64,000 bases of DNA, taken from assembly GCA_005884665.1 (NCBI GenBank), contig VBAT01000007.1, positions 40,109-104,108 of the forward strand, written 5' to 3'. The translations under genes were made by a program, and so were the position numbers. The notes under the pieces were generated by a model, which did not search any database, had not been told where the DNA came from, and saw only the letters and a program-made list of their open reading frames with translations. The DNA is from Bacteroidota bacterium. GTDB lineage: Bacteria > Bacteroidota > Bacteroidia > Chitinophagales > Chitinophagaceae. Every line of letters begins with the position of its first letter. Within the stretch, counting starts at the first letter, position 1. Below, in pieces: positions 44,541 to 53,337 of the stretch.

Positions 44541-45845
44541 ATGCAAGCCGTAAACAAGAACCAGCTGTTCGTAGGCAGTTGCCTCGCTTTATTAGTTACA
44601 TCGCTTTCTTTTGGAATCCGGGCCGGATTATTGGGTACATGGGGTTCTGAATTCAATTTAGATAAGGCCCAGATCGCAGCTATCGCCGCCACAGCATTCT
44701 GGGGTTTCCCTTTGGCTGTTATTATCGGTGGTGTGATTGTCGATGTCATCGGGATGAAAAGATTGCTGATGATTGCATTTTTATTTCATCTTTCTGGAAT
44801 TCTTCTTACAGTTTTTGCTGGAAGCCTGGGCAATCCGTTTTGGGCTTTATTTAGCTCAACCCTTTTGATTGGTATCGCAAATGGCACTGTCGAGGCCGCT
44901 TGCAATCCTCTTATTGCATCAATGTATTCCGACAATAAAACGACCAAGCTGAATCATTTTCATTTGTGGTTTCCCGGAGGAATAGTGATTGGAACGTTAT
45001 TGGTTTATTTCCTCGGACAAAAAGTTGCCGGCACCGATAACATAAGTAACTGGAAAATGCTTGTTAGTTTAATGCTGATACCAGCAGTATTGTATGGCTT
45101 TATCTTCATGCGGCAGAAGTTCCCGGTCACAGAAAGAGTAGCCAGCGGTATATCAACAGCAGAGATGTACAAGTCCCTGGCGAACCCGCTTTTTATATTC
45201 ATGATCATCCTGATGTTTGGCACCGCCATCACTGAGCTATTCACAGGCCAATGGATTGGTGTATTATTAAATAACGTTTCAAATAATGCGATACTTATTT
45301 TGACGGTCTCCACCGGCGTAATGGCGGTCGGGAGAGCATTTGCTGGCCCAATTGTTCATCGGTTAGCTCCGCAGGGAGTATTATTGATGTCTGCAATACT
45401 TGCAACGATCGGGCTATATTTATTGGGACACACTTCAGGTGATATGATTTTCGTTGGTGCACTGGTATTTGGAATGGGTGTATGTTATTTCTGGCCATGT
45501 ATGCTTGGCTTTGTTTCAGAATACCTGCCAAAGACAGGCGCAGTGGGTATTAACCTCATGGGTGGCGCCGGCATGTTCGCTGTTTCAGTATATATGATGT
45601 TCATGGGTGGGCATTATGATAAACTGATAGCAGACAAACTTCCCGCCGGTGCCGATCTCAAATTATATAATGCTCCTGAAGCTACACAAGAGATGAAAGA
45701 TGCGTTGGGTGCGGCCAATAAAGCTGCCGGACCGGAGGTCATTAATACGACGCTAGTAATTCCCATTATACTTATTGTCGCTTTTATGGGATTGTATATT
45801 TATATGCGTAATAAGAAAAAAGTAGTGTTGCAACCAGCTTTATAG
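44541..45845 (+). CDS. MFS transporter (sugar-type)
   Basis: This 434-residue protein has 12 predicted membrane helices and MFS-type features such as the conserved loop GVIVDVIGMKRLLMI between helices 2 and 3 and FPGGIVIGTLLVYF. It is probably a sugar or sugar-derivative importer. It is the first gene of the plus-strand set, divergent from the Gfo/Idh gene, and is followed after 18 bp by a second transporter. Confidence 0.9.
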   Translation: MQAVNKNQLFVGSCLALLVTSLSFGIRAGLLGTWGSEFNLDKAQIAAIAATAFWGFPLAVIIGGVIVDVIGMKRLLMIAFLFHLSGILLTVFAGSLGNPFWALFSSTLLIGIANGTVEAACNPLIASMYSDNKTTKLNHFHLWFPGGIVIGTLLVYFLGQKVAGTDNISNWKMLVSLMLIPAVLYGFIFMRQKFPVTERVASGISTAEMYKSLANPLFIFMIILMFGTAITELFTGQWIGVLLNNVSNNAILILTVSTGVMAVGRAFAGPIVHRLAPQGVLLMSAILATIGLYLLGHTSGDMIFVGALVFGMGVCYFWPCMLGFVSEYLPKTGAVGINLMGGAGMFAVSVYMMFMGGHYDKLIADKLPAGADLKLYNAPEATQEMKDALGAANKAAGPEVINTTLVIPIILIVAFMGLYIYMRNKKKVVLQPAL

Positions 45846-45863
45846 ACTCCAGCTATCAGAATT

Positions 45864-47108
45864 ATGAAACCGTCAACGGGAATACAACTTTCGGTGATGA
45901 TGTTTCTCCAGTTTGTAGTCTGGGGATCATGGTACGGCCAGCTTTCCAAATATCTTTTTGCTATCGGCTTTAACGGAATCCAAGTCGGCAATATATATTC
46001 GACTTTTTCCATTGCAATGATCATATCGCCTTTTTTAGTCGGTATGTTGGCCGATAGATTTTTTGCCGCCCAGAAAGTTCTGGGTATACTTAATCTGGCC
46101 GGTGCCGGGTTATTATTCGCCCTTACCCAGATAACAGATTATGACGTTTTTTATTGGACAATGCTGTTGTATTGCCTCACGTTTGCGCCAACTATCGCTT
46201 TAACCAGCTCAATCTCGATGCGCCAGATGACGGCTCCCGAAAAACAGTTTCCTCTCATTCGGCTAATGGGTACCATTGCCTGGATCGCTGTTACCAATTG
46301 GATCGGTTTCATGGGTTGGGGCGATAAGAGCGCCATTTTTACCATATCCATGATCACATCTGTTGTAATTGGATTGTATGCTTTTACTCTTCCCAATACA
46401 CCTCCTACTATAAAAGGGCCAGTAAGTGTTGGACAGATTGTAGGTAAAGATGCCTTCGTTCTATTCAAAGACAGGTCATACGCGGTATTTTTTATAGCAT
46501 CTATATTGATTTGCATTCCACTTTCCTTCTATTATGCTATGGGCAATCCATCGATTACTGACGCCTATAAAACTGCATTTATCGCAGCTCATCCCGGACA
46601 AACGCTGCCTGGCACTTTTTACATTGAGAACAAAATGTCACTGGGGCAGGCCTCTGAGGTGATTTTTATGATACTGCTTCCCTTTGTATACAGAAGACTT
46701 GGGATTAAATGGATATTAATCGTAGCATTGCTTTCCTGGATTATAAGATTTCTTTGTTTTGGATACGGCAATGCTTCTACATCGGAATGGATGCTTTATG
46801 CCGGAATTCTGCTACATGGGATTTGTTTCGATTTCTTTTTTGTAAGTGGAATGATCTATAGCGACCAGAAAGCTGGAGAAAGAATTAAATCACAGGCACA
46901 GGGATTGATCTCCCTCGCCACTTACGGAATAGGTATGTATATTGGATCCTTGATTGCAGGATACGTGCAAAAAATGTATACGACCGGAGAAGGCAGCTCG
47001 TCGGTCACAAATTGGACAAAGGTCTGGATGGTACCGGCTGGGATTGCTTTGATCGTATTGCTGTTTTTTGTGATGTTATTCAAAGACAAAAAAAAGACGG
47101 CCGGTTGA
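45864..47108 (+). CDS. MFS transporter, nucleoside:proton symporter (NupG)-like
   Basis: This 414-residue 12-helix protein opens with LSVMMFLQFVVWGSWYGQLS, a NupG-like start, followed by GIQVGNIYSTFSIAMIISP and later FDFFFVSGMIY, typical of that family. Despite the name, NupG-like carriers occur in Bacteroidota sugar clusters. It lies 18 bp after the first MFS gene and 46 bp before a Tat-type TIM-barrel gene. Confidence 0.88.
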   Translation: MKPSTGIQLSVMMFLQFVVWGSWYGQLSKYLFAIGFNGIQVGNIYSTFSIAMIISPFLVGMLADRFFAAQKVLGILNLAGAGLLFALTQITDYDVFYWTMLLYCLTFAPTIALTSSISMRQMTAPEKQFPLIRLMGTIAWIAVTNWIGFMGWGDKSAIFTISMITSVVIGLYAFTLPNTPPTIKGPVSVGQIVGKDAFVLFKDRSYAVFFIASILICIPLSFYYAMGNPSITDAYKTAFIAAHPGQTLPGTFYIENKMSLGQASEVIFMILLPFVYRRLGIKWILIVALLSWIIRFLCFGYGNASTSEWMLYAGILLHGICFDFFFVSGMIYSDQKAGERIKSQAQGLISLATYGIGMYIGSLIAGYVQKMYTTGEGSSSVTNWTKVWMVPAGIALIVLLFFVMLFKDKKKTAG

Positions 47109-47154
47109 CAATGCTTTTATTTAAACCGTAACTTCACTTCAACGCTAATGCCAT

Positions 47155-48066
47155 ATGAACAAGCCTAAAAGAAGGGATGCCTTGAAAACCATAGCTGCAG
47201 GAGCTTTGTCTGCCGCATCAGCACCTTTATTATCTTCATTTACAAATAAAGAAGCCCTGAAAGAAACTTACAATGGCGATAACTATCGGCTAAAAGGCAA
47301 TATCAACCACTCAGTTTGCCAGTGGACCTACAATTTTTTACCCCTGGAAGAGCTATGCCTGACGGTGAAAAAAATTGGATTCAGCGCTATTGACCTCATC
47401 GCCCCAAAAGACTGGCCAACCCTTCAAAAACACGGCATATTTTGTTCCATGTGCTATATCGCCGGTAAAGTAAGCCTGACCGAAGGATGGAACAATAAGA
47501 ATTTTCATGCGAGTCTTATCAAAGACTACAATGAAACAATACCCCTGCTTCCTAAAGCGGGTTATAAAAACCTGATCTGCTTCAGTGGTAACAGGAACGG
47601 GATGGACGATGAAACAGGATTGAAAAACTGCGTCGAAGGACTCAAGCAAATCATGAGCCTGGCAGAACAGAACAACGTTATCATCCAGATGGAGTTACTG
47701 AACAGCAAGGTGAACCACAAAGATTATATGTGCGACCGCACACCGTGGGGTGTTGAACTGGTAAAACGCATTGGCTCTCCCAATTTCAGATTATTGTATG
47801 ATATCTACCACATGCAGATCGACGAGGGTGACGTCATACGTACAATAAAAGACAACAAAGATTATATAGGACATTACCATACCGGCGGTGTACCGGGGAG
47901 GCATATCATCGATGAGACCCAGGAACTGTATTACCCGGCAATCATGAAAGCGATACTTGAGACCGGGTTCAAAGACTATGTCGCACAGGAGTTCGTTCCC
48001 GATCAGAAGGATAATGACGAAAAGATAGCAGCGCTCAAAAAGGCGGTGAAGATTTGTGATATCTAG
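47155..48066 (+). CDS. Hydroxypyruvate-isomerase-like TIM-barrel protein with Tat-like signal
   Basis: This 303-residue protein begins with a twin-Arg segment (KPKRRDALKTIAAG) and a hydrophobic stretch, so Tat export is likely. The rest is a TIM-barrel of the sugar isomerase/hydroxypyruvate isomerase type with VIIQMELLNSKVNHKDYM, FRLLYDIYHMQIDEGDV, GHYHTGGVPGRHIIDE and YVAQEFVP. Substrate and reaction are not known. It closes the transporter part of the plus-strand locus; a repeat array of 647 bp separates it from the dehydrogenase genes. Confidence 0.88.
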   Translation: MNKPKRRDALKTIAAGALSAASAPLLSSFTNKEALKETYNGDNYRLKGNINHSVCQWTYNFLPLEELCLTVKKIGFSAIDLIAPKDWPTLQKHGIFCSMCYIAGKVSLTEGWNNKNFHASLIKDYNETIPLLPKAGYKNLICFSGNRNGMDDETGLKNCVEGLKQIMSLAEQNNVIIQMELLNSKVNHKDYMCDRTPWGVELVKRIGSPNFRLLYDIYHMQIDEGDVIRTIKDNKDYIGHYHTGGVPGRHIIDETQELYYPAIMKAILETGFKDYVAQEFVPDQKDNDEKIAALKKAVKICDI

Positions 48067-48107
48067 TTGGTGAATGAGAAGTTTTCCTATTGCTGAACGA
48101 TCAAGCA

Positions 48108-48691
48108 GTTCAGGCTTTTTGACGACGCAATGGAAAAGGAAGATGCAAAATGCTGAGAAGAACTGAAGTTGATGTAACAGTTCTGAAGATTGGAGGAGCA
48201 CTGATGCATCGTCCCTCTCCTCGTCATTGCGATCCGCCGACTGGCGGAGAAGCAAGGAGAGGGATAAGAGGGTAAGGCTTAAAATGCCGAGGAGCATTGA
48301 AGGTGATATAATAGCTCTGAAGTTTGCAGAAACACTGCAGTATCGTCCCTCTCCTTTGGAGAGGGATAAGAGGGTAAGGCTTAAAATGCCGAGGAGCATT
48401 GAAGGTGATATAATAGCTCTGAAGTTTGCAGAAACACTGCAGTATCGTCCCTCTCCTTTGGAGAGGGATAAGAGGGTGAGGCTTAAAATGCCGAGGAGCA
48501 TTGAAGGTGATATAATAGCTCTGAAGTTTGCAGGAATACTGCAGTATCGTCCCTCTCCTTTGGAGAGGGATAAGAGGGTGAGGCTTAAAATGCCAAGGAG
48601 CATTGAAGGTGATATAAGAGCTCTGAAGTTTGCAGGAACACTGCAGTATCGTCCCTCTCCTTTGGAGAGGGATAAGAGGGTGAGGCTTAAA
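48108..48691. repeat. 102-bp tandem repeat array with nested palindromes
   Basis: Three exact-length 102-bp units start at 48344, 48446 and 48548, with a partial unit from 48650 to 48691. A longer unit starts at 48210 (134 bp), and a more diverged copy lies at about 48108-48209. Each unit contains CCCTCTCC-TTT-GGAGAGGG (8-bp stem). In the 134-bp unit that loop is filled by TCGTCATTGCGA...GAAGCAA, which itself contains the palindrome TCCGCCGACTGGCGGA. Because 102 is divisible by three, long open frames exist on both strands (158 and 305 codons), probably not real genes. Confidence 0.9.
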
Positions 48692-48713
48692 AACTCAAAA
48701 TAATACATTCAAG

Positions 48714-50396
48714 ATGGCTGATAACACATTCGAAGCAATCGTAGTTGGCTCCGGGATCAGTGGTGGCTGGGCCGCAAAGGAGTTGACAGAACGGGGATTG
48801 AAAACACTCATGCTCGAAAGGGGACACGACATCAAACATGTCACCGACTATGAGCAAAGTAATAAGCCGGTATGGCAGTACCCGCATCGTGGCGGTCGTA
48901 CGCAGAAAATGATTGAAGAATACCCGGTATTAAAAAGGGATTATCCGCTAAATGAAAGAAGTCTTCATTGGTGGGTAAAAGACAGCGAATGCCCCTATAC
49001 TGAAACAAAACGTTTTGACTGGTTCCGCGGCTATCATGTCGGTGGACGCTCACTGATGTGGGGTCGTCAAACTTATCGCTGGAGCGATATCGATTTTGGA
49101 GCCAATGCCAAGGACGGTATTGCTGTCGACTGGCCGATACGGTATAAAGACATCGAACCCTGGTATACCCATGTTGAGAAATTTGCAGGCATCCAGGGAA
49201 CATATGAAAACCTGCCACAACTTCCCGATAGTCATTTCCTGCCGGGCATGCCGTTAAATGTCGTAGAAAAAGATGTAGCTGCGCGTGTCAAACAACATTA
49301 CAACAATAAACGTACAATCATTATTGGGCGCACTGCACATGTGACTGAACCGATACCAGGCAGAACTCCCTGCCAGTACCGTAATATGTGTGCAAATGGA
49401 TGTCCCTTCGGCGCTTATTTCAGCACGCAATCTTCTACACTGCCGGCTGCTGTGGCCACAGGAAATTTGACGTTACGTCCTTTTTCCATAGTTACAGAAA
49501 TTATCTATGACAAAGACACCAAGAAAGCAAAAGGAGTAAGGGTGTTGGATTCTGAGACCAATCAAACCTATGAGTTCTTCAGCAAGGTTGTGTTCGTTTG
49601 CGCTTCTTCTTTTAACTCAACCTGGTTACTGATGAACTCAGCCACGAACATTTGGCCGGAAGGTTTGGGAAGCAGCAGTGGTGAATTAGGTCATAATGTA
49701 ATGGATCATCATTTCCGTTGCGGCGCAAGTGGGGATGTGGATGGCTTCGAAGACAAATATTATTATGGGTTCCGTCCCACGGGCTTTTATGTCCCGCGTT
49801 TCCGCAATCTTCCCGGCGATGAAAAAAGAAATTATCTCCGTGGGTTTGGCTATCAGGGTGCTGCCAACCGCCAGGGTTGGTCGAGAGAAGTAAGGGAAAT
49901 GTCGATCGGGGCTGACCTGAAAGACATGCTGGCTGAACCAGGACCCTGGAGAATCGGTGCAACAGCCTTTGGTGAGATACTGCCTTATCATGATAACACC
50001 ATTTCGCTCGATAAGACTAAACAGGATAAATGGAAATTGCCTGTCTTAGCTATGAATGTGACCATAAGGGAGAATGAAAAGAATATGCGGGTCGATATGC
50101 AGAATGACATGAAAGAAATGCTTGAGGCTGCCGGTGTAAAGAATGTCAACACGTATGACAATGAATATTTCCCGGGTATGGGCATTCATGAAATGGGAAC
50201 AGCCAGAATGGGTAACGATCCAAAGACATCGGTACTTAATGCCAATAACCAGGTTTGGGATTGCCAGAATGTATTTGTTACTGACGGCGCATGCATGACC
50301 TCGGCTTCCTGTGTAAATCCGTCATTGACTTATATGGCCATGACAGCCAGGGCAGCCAATTTTGCGGTTGATGAATTGAAGAAAGGTAATTTATAA
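48714..50396 (+). CDS. GMC-family FAD-dependent dehydrogenase, large subunit (copy 1)
   Basis: This 560-residue flavoenzyme of the glucose-methanol-choline family has the FAD-binding GSGISGGWAAKEL at the N-terminus. The catalytic His is about residue 492 in IHEMGTARMG and the Asn at about 535 in NPSLTYMA. A cysteine triad C220-X5-C226-X3-C230 (CQYRNMCANGC) has the spacing known for the 3Fe-4S cluster of bacterial FAD-glucose dehydrogenase. No signal peptide; export is probably with the Tat-type subunit 3 encoded next (84 bp downstream). It likely oxidises a sugar or glycoside. Confidence 0.9.
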   Translation: MADNTFEAIVVGSGISGGWAAKELTERGLKTLMLERGHDIKHVTDYEQSNKPVWQYPHRGGRTQKMIEEYPVLKRDYPLNERSLHWWVKDSECPYTETKRFDWFRGYHVGGRSLMWGRQTYRWSDIDFGANAKDGIAVDWPIRYKDIEPWYTHVEKFAGIQGTYENLPQLPDSHFLPGMPLNVVEKDVAARVKQHYNNKRTIIIGRTAHVTEPIPGRTPCQYRNMCANGCPFGAYFSTQSSTLPAAVATGNLTLRPFSIVTEIIYDKDTKKAKGVRVLDSETNQTYEFFSKVVFVCASSFNSTWLLMNSATNIWPEGLGSSSGELGHNVMDHHFRCGASGDVDGFEDKYYYGFRPTGFYVPRFRNLPGDEKRNYLRGFGYQGAANRQGWSREVREMSIGADLKDMLAEPGPWRIGATAFGEILPYHDNTISLDKTKQDKWKLPVLAMNVTIRENEKNMRVDMQNDMKEMLEAAGVKNVNTYDNEYFPGMGIHEMGTARMGNDPKTSVLNANNQVWDCQNVFVTDGACMTSASCVNPSLTYMAMTARAANFAVDELKKGNL

Positions 50397-50480
50397 ACAG
50401 TTGTCGGTTGACAGGTGTCCGGTGAGGTGACGGTAACTCACCACTGGCAACTGACAACCGACACCAGACAACTAAATATT
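50397..50480. repeat. Hairpin-forming repeat between GMC dehydrogenase and subunit 3
   Basis: GTTGTCGGTTGACAG and CTGACAACCGACACC face each other with nested GGTGAG/CTCACC arms. It fills the 84-bp gap and could be an RNA processing or attenuation element. The words belong to the GTTGACAG-type dispersed repeats of this genome group. Confidence 0.6.
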
Positions 50481-51122
50481 ATGGACAGAAGAGAACTTAT
50501 AAAAATGATCGCCCTGGCAACAGGCACCGCTTTTGTTGGCGGGGAATTCTTTTTATCCGGTTGCAAAAACCCGGAGGCTGGTACTTCCATGGAATTTACC
50601 CAGGATGATATTGCCTTCCTGGATGAAGTGGGTGAAACGATCTTGCCAAAGACAAATACACCGGGAGCAAAGGATGCAAAGATCGGTGAGTTCATGCGCA
50701 CCATGGTGAATGATTGCTATACCGCCAGCGATCAGAAAGCATTTCATACTGGCATTGCCAAACTAAATGATGAATGCAATAAGATGCATAGTACATCATT
50801 TATGAAAGCTACACCCGAACAGCGGAAGAGCCTCCTGGTAAAATTGGATAGTGAAGCCAAGGAATATGCTGGCAAGAGACCCGCTTTTGACGCTGAACAA
50901 ATAAAGAGAGAAAAAGAAGAGCATGAAAAAGGCAATTCAGGTTTTCAGCGGGAAAAATGGACGGCACATTATTTCAGCATGATGAAACAGCTTACGATTT
51001 CCGGGTATTTTACGTCCGAAGAAGGAAGAAAGGGTGCGTTGCGTTATACGCCCGTACCGGGAAAAATTGATGCAGATCTTCCCTATAAAAAAGGAGACAG
51101 GGCATTCGCGGGGTTGGATTAA
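50481..51122 (+). CDS. Gluconate-2-dehydrogenase subunit 3-like protein (copy 1)
   Basis: This 213-residue partner subunit begins MDRRELIKMIALATG, a twin-Arg Tat signal, followed by a lipobox-like GEFFLSGC. The mature part (FLDEVGETILPKTNTPGAKDAKIGEFM, KMHSTSFMKATPEQRK) matches the family that accompanies GMC dehydrogenases and helps their export. The frame is open 22 codons further upstream, inside the hairpin repeat; I chose the ATG at 50481. The gene ends 18 bp before the second GMC gene. Confidence 0.9.
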   Translation: MDRRELIKMIALATGTAFVGGEFFLSGCKNPEAGTSMEFTQDDIAFLDEVGETILPKTNTPGAKDAKIGEFMRTMVNDCYTASDQKAFHTGIAKLNDECNKMHSTSFMKATPEQRKSLLVKLDSEAKEYAGKRPAFDAEQIKREKEEHEKGNSGFQREKWTAHYFSMMKQLTISGYFTSEEGRKGALRYTPVPGKIDADLPYKKGDRAFAGLD

Positions 51123-51140
51123 TGCTTTAATACTTTCGGT

Positions 51141-52805
51141 ATGGCAGATAATACTTTCGATGCAATTGTTGTCGGTTCTGGAATCTCTGGTGGATGGGCG
51201 GCCAAAGAACTTTGCGAAAAAGGCCTGACCGTTTTACTCCTTGAAAGAGGCGGACCTTACGAGCATATCAAAGACTATAAGACTGCTACAAAAGAGATTT
51301 GGGAACTTCCCCATCGTGGCTCAACCACCGACGAACAAAAAAAGAAATATCCTGTCATCCACCGGGGCTGGGCCGCGCAGGAACAGGTGATGGATGCCTG
51401 GGCCAATGAAGAAGATTGCCCATATACAGAAGTAAAACCTTTTACATGGTGGCGAAGCTATCGCTTCGGCGGCCGTTCAATTCTATGGGGTCGGCAAAGC
51501 TATCGCTGGAGCCCGATGGATTTTGGAGCCAATGAAAGAGATGGTATCGCCATTCCCTGGCCGGTGAATTATGAAGAGATCGCTCCATGGTATGATCATG
51601 TTGAAAAATTCGCCGGTATCAGCGGTTCAAAACAGGGCCTTGCACATTTGCCGGACGGACAGTTTCTCCCGGCTTTTGAATTAAATATTGTTGAAAAAGA
51701 CGTAGCAGCGAGAATAAAAGAAAAATATAAAGGAGACAGGCATTTATTTATTGGCCGCGTTGCCAATATCACCATACCGCACAATGAACGTCCCGGTTGC
51801 CAGTACAGGTCACGCTGCTGGGAGGGTTGTCCTTTCGGCGGCTATTTCAGCACGCAATCTTCTACCTACCCTGCTGCGATGAAAACAGGTAAGCTGACCG
51901 TACGTCCCTATTCTATCGCACACCGGGTGTTATATGACAAGGATAAGAAAAAAGCTACGGGCGTTGAAGTAATGGATACCGAGAACAATCAAACCTATAC
52001 TTTCAAATCAAAGATCGTTTTTCTCTGCGCTTCTTCATTGAACTCAGCATGGATATTAATGAATTCCGCTACGGATGTATGGCCAGATGGATTGGGAAGC
52101 AGTAGCGGTGAGCTGGGACACAATGTAATGGATCATCATTACAACATCGGTGCGGAGGGCGAGATAGAAGGATATGAGGATAAATATTATTTCGGGAAAA
52201 GGCCAACTGGTTTTTATATCCCGCGTTTTGCAAATATTGGCAGCGACAAACGGGATTTTCTAAGAGGATACGGCTACCAGGGGTCTGCCAGCCGTTCCGG
52301 CTGGAACCGCGAGATCGCTGAATTGAACATCGGTAAAGATTTCAAGGATCAACTTTGCGAACCAGGTGAATGGAGAATTGGCGCCACCGGTTTTGGTGAA
52401 ACGCTTCCCAATCACGAAAACAGGATCTATTTAGACAAAACTAAAAAGGACAAATGGGGATTGCCAGTGTTGGCTATGGATGCAGAATTGAAGGAAAATG
52501 AAATAAAGATGAGAAAGGATATCGTGGCAGATTTGATTGCCATGTTTGAAGCTGCAGGTGTGAAGAATGTTCGTCCGTGGGAGACTTATTACAGCATCGG
52601 GCAGGGCATTCATGAAATGGGCACGGCAAGAATGGGCAGTGATCCCAAAACATCTGTGCTGAATAAATGGAACCAGGTATGGGACGCACCTAACGTGTTC
52701 GTAACCGACGGTGCTTTCATGACCTCGTCCGCCTGCCAAAACCCCTCATTGACGTACATGGCGTTTACGGCAAGGGCAGCTGATTATGCGGTGAAGAATT
52801 TATGA
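51141..52805 (+). CDS. GMC-family FAD-dependent dehydrogenase, large subunit (copy 2)
   Basis: This 554-residue paralogue of copy 1 shares its motifs in register: GSGISGGWAAKEL, the cysteine triad at identical positions (C220, C226, C230 in CQYRSRCWEGC), IHEMGTARMG and NPSLTYMA near the C-terminus. Overall similarity is high, indicating tandem duplication of a dehydrogenase unit. Substrate preference may have diverged. It lies 18 bp after subunit 3 copy 1; its own partner (53338) is separated by a DUF559 gene. Confidence 0.9.
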   Translation: MADNTFDAIVVGSGISGGWAAKELCEKGLTVLLLERGGPYEHIKDYKTATKEIWELPHRGSTTDEQKKKYPVIHRGWAAQEQVMDAWANEEDCPYTEVKPFTWWRSYRFGGRSILWGRQSYRWSPMDFGANERDGIAIPWPVNYEEIAPWYDHVEKFAGISGSKQGLAHLPDGQFLPAFELNIVEKDVAARIKEKYKGDRHLFIGRVANITIPHNERPGCQYRSRCWEGCPFGGYFSTQSSTYPAAMKTGKLTVRPYSIAHRVLYDKDKKKATGVEVMDTENNQTYTFKSKIVFLCASSLNSAWILMNSATDVWPDGLGSSSGELGHNVMDHHYNIGAEGEIEGYEDKYYFGKRPTGFYIPRFANIGSDKRDFLRGYGYQGSASRSGWNREIAELNIGKDFKDQLCEPGEWRIGATGFGETLPNHENRIYLDKTKKDKWGLPVLAMDAELKENEIKMRKDIVADLIAMFEAAGVKNVRPWETYYSIGQGIHEMGTARMGSDPKTSVLNKWNQVWDAPNVFVTDGAFMTSSACQNPSLTYMAFTARAADYAVKNL

Positions 52806-52872
52806 TCTCTAAACGTGCCTGATGGCAGGCAGATCCCCTAAAGGACACTTATGAAGACCCTAAATATTTGAA

Positions 52873-53292
52873 ATGACATTAAAGAATCCATACAAGCAAG
52901 GTGGCATATTTGAGGGAGCCAGTCATTTGATTTTCCAAAGTGCCAAAGAGCTTCGCGAGAACATGACTGCCGGGGAAACAATTTTATGGATGTACCTAAA
53001 AAATAAAATCGGTGGCTTAAAGTTCAGGAGGCAGCATCCAATCGGCGTTTATATAGCAGATTTTTATTGTCATAAGGCTAAATTGATAATTGAAATCGAT
53101 AGTTCCATTCACGACTTGCCTGGAATCCGCCAAAAAGATGAGATACGCCAAAAGGAATTAGAAGGCTGGGGATACGAAGTGATCAGGTTTTCCAATGAAC
53201 AGGTACTTACTCAAATAGAAACTGTTTTGGAAACTATCGAGAAAGCGATCGCAAAAAAAATTTTTACGAAACAGCAAAACACTTCGTCATAG
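52873..53292 (+). CDS. DUF559 (Vsr-like endonuclease-fold) protein
   Basis: This 139-residue protein matches DUF559: LWMYLKNKIGGLKFRRQHPIG, YIADFYCHKAKLIIEID, then EIRQKELEGWGYEVIRFSNEQV. The Glu/Asp in LIIEID and ADFY region fit a PD-(D/E)XK nuclease. It sits between a GMC gene and that enzyme's subunit 3 gene, where no nuclease is expected. Flanks carry short palindromic words (GCCTGATGGCAGGC before, CCTCCTTTCAGGGGG after). It looks like a small inserted selfish gene. Whether it is active is unknown. Confidence 0.88.
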   Translation: MTLKNPYKQGGIFEGASHLIFQSAKELRENMTAGETILWMYLKNKIGGLKFRRQHPIGVYIADFYCHKAKLIIEIDSSIHDLPGIRQKDEIRQKELEGWGYEVIRFSNEQVLTQIETVLETIEKAIAKKIFTKQQNTSS

Positions 53293-53337
53293 TGCGGAGT
53301 GTGAAGCCTCCTTTCAGGGGGTTTGGGGGGTTAAACT

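Noticed and set aside
48108-48691. CRISPR array
   Set aside because: Units of 102 bp are repeated without unique spacers, and there are no cas genes.
48227-48703. 158-codon plus-strand frame in the array as a real gene
   Set aside because: Pure repeat translation with no unique part; listed as a question under findings rather than as a CDS.
47791-48708. 305-codon minus-strand frame across the repeat array
   Set aside because: It consists of the 34-residue repeat from the array plus the complement of a real TIM-barrel gene; no start context or domain supports it.
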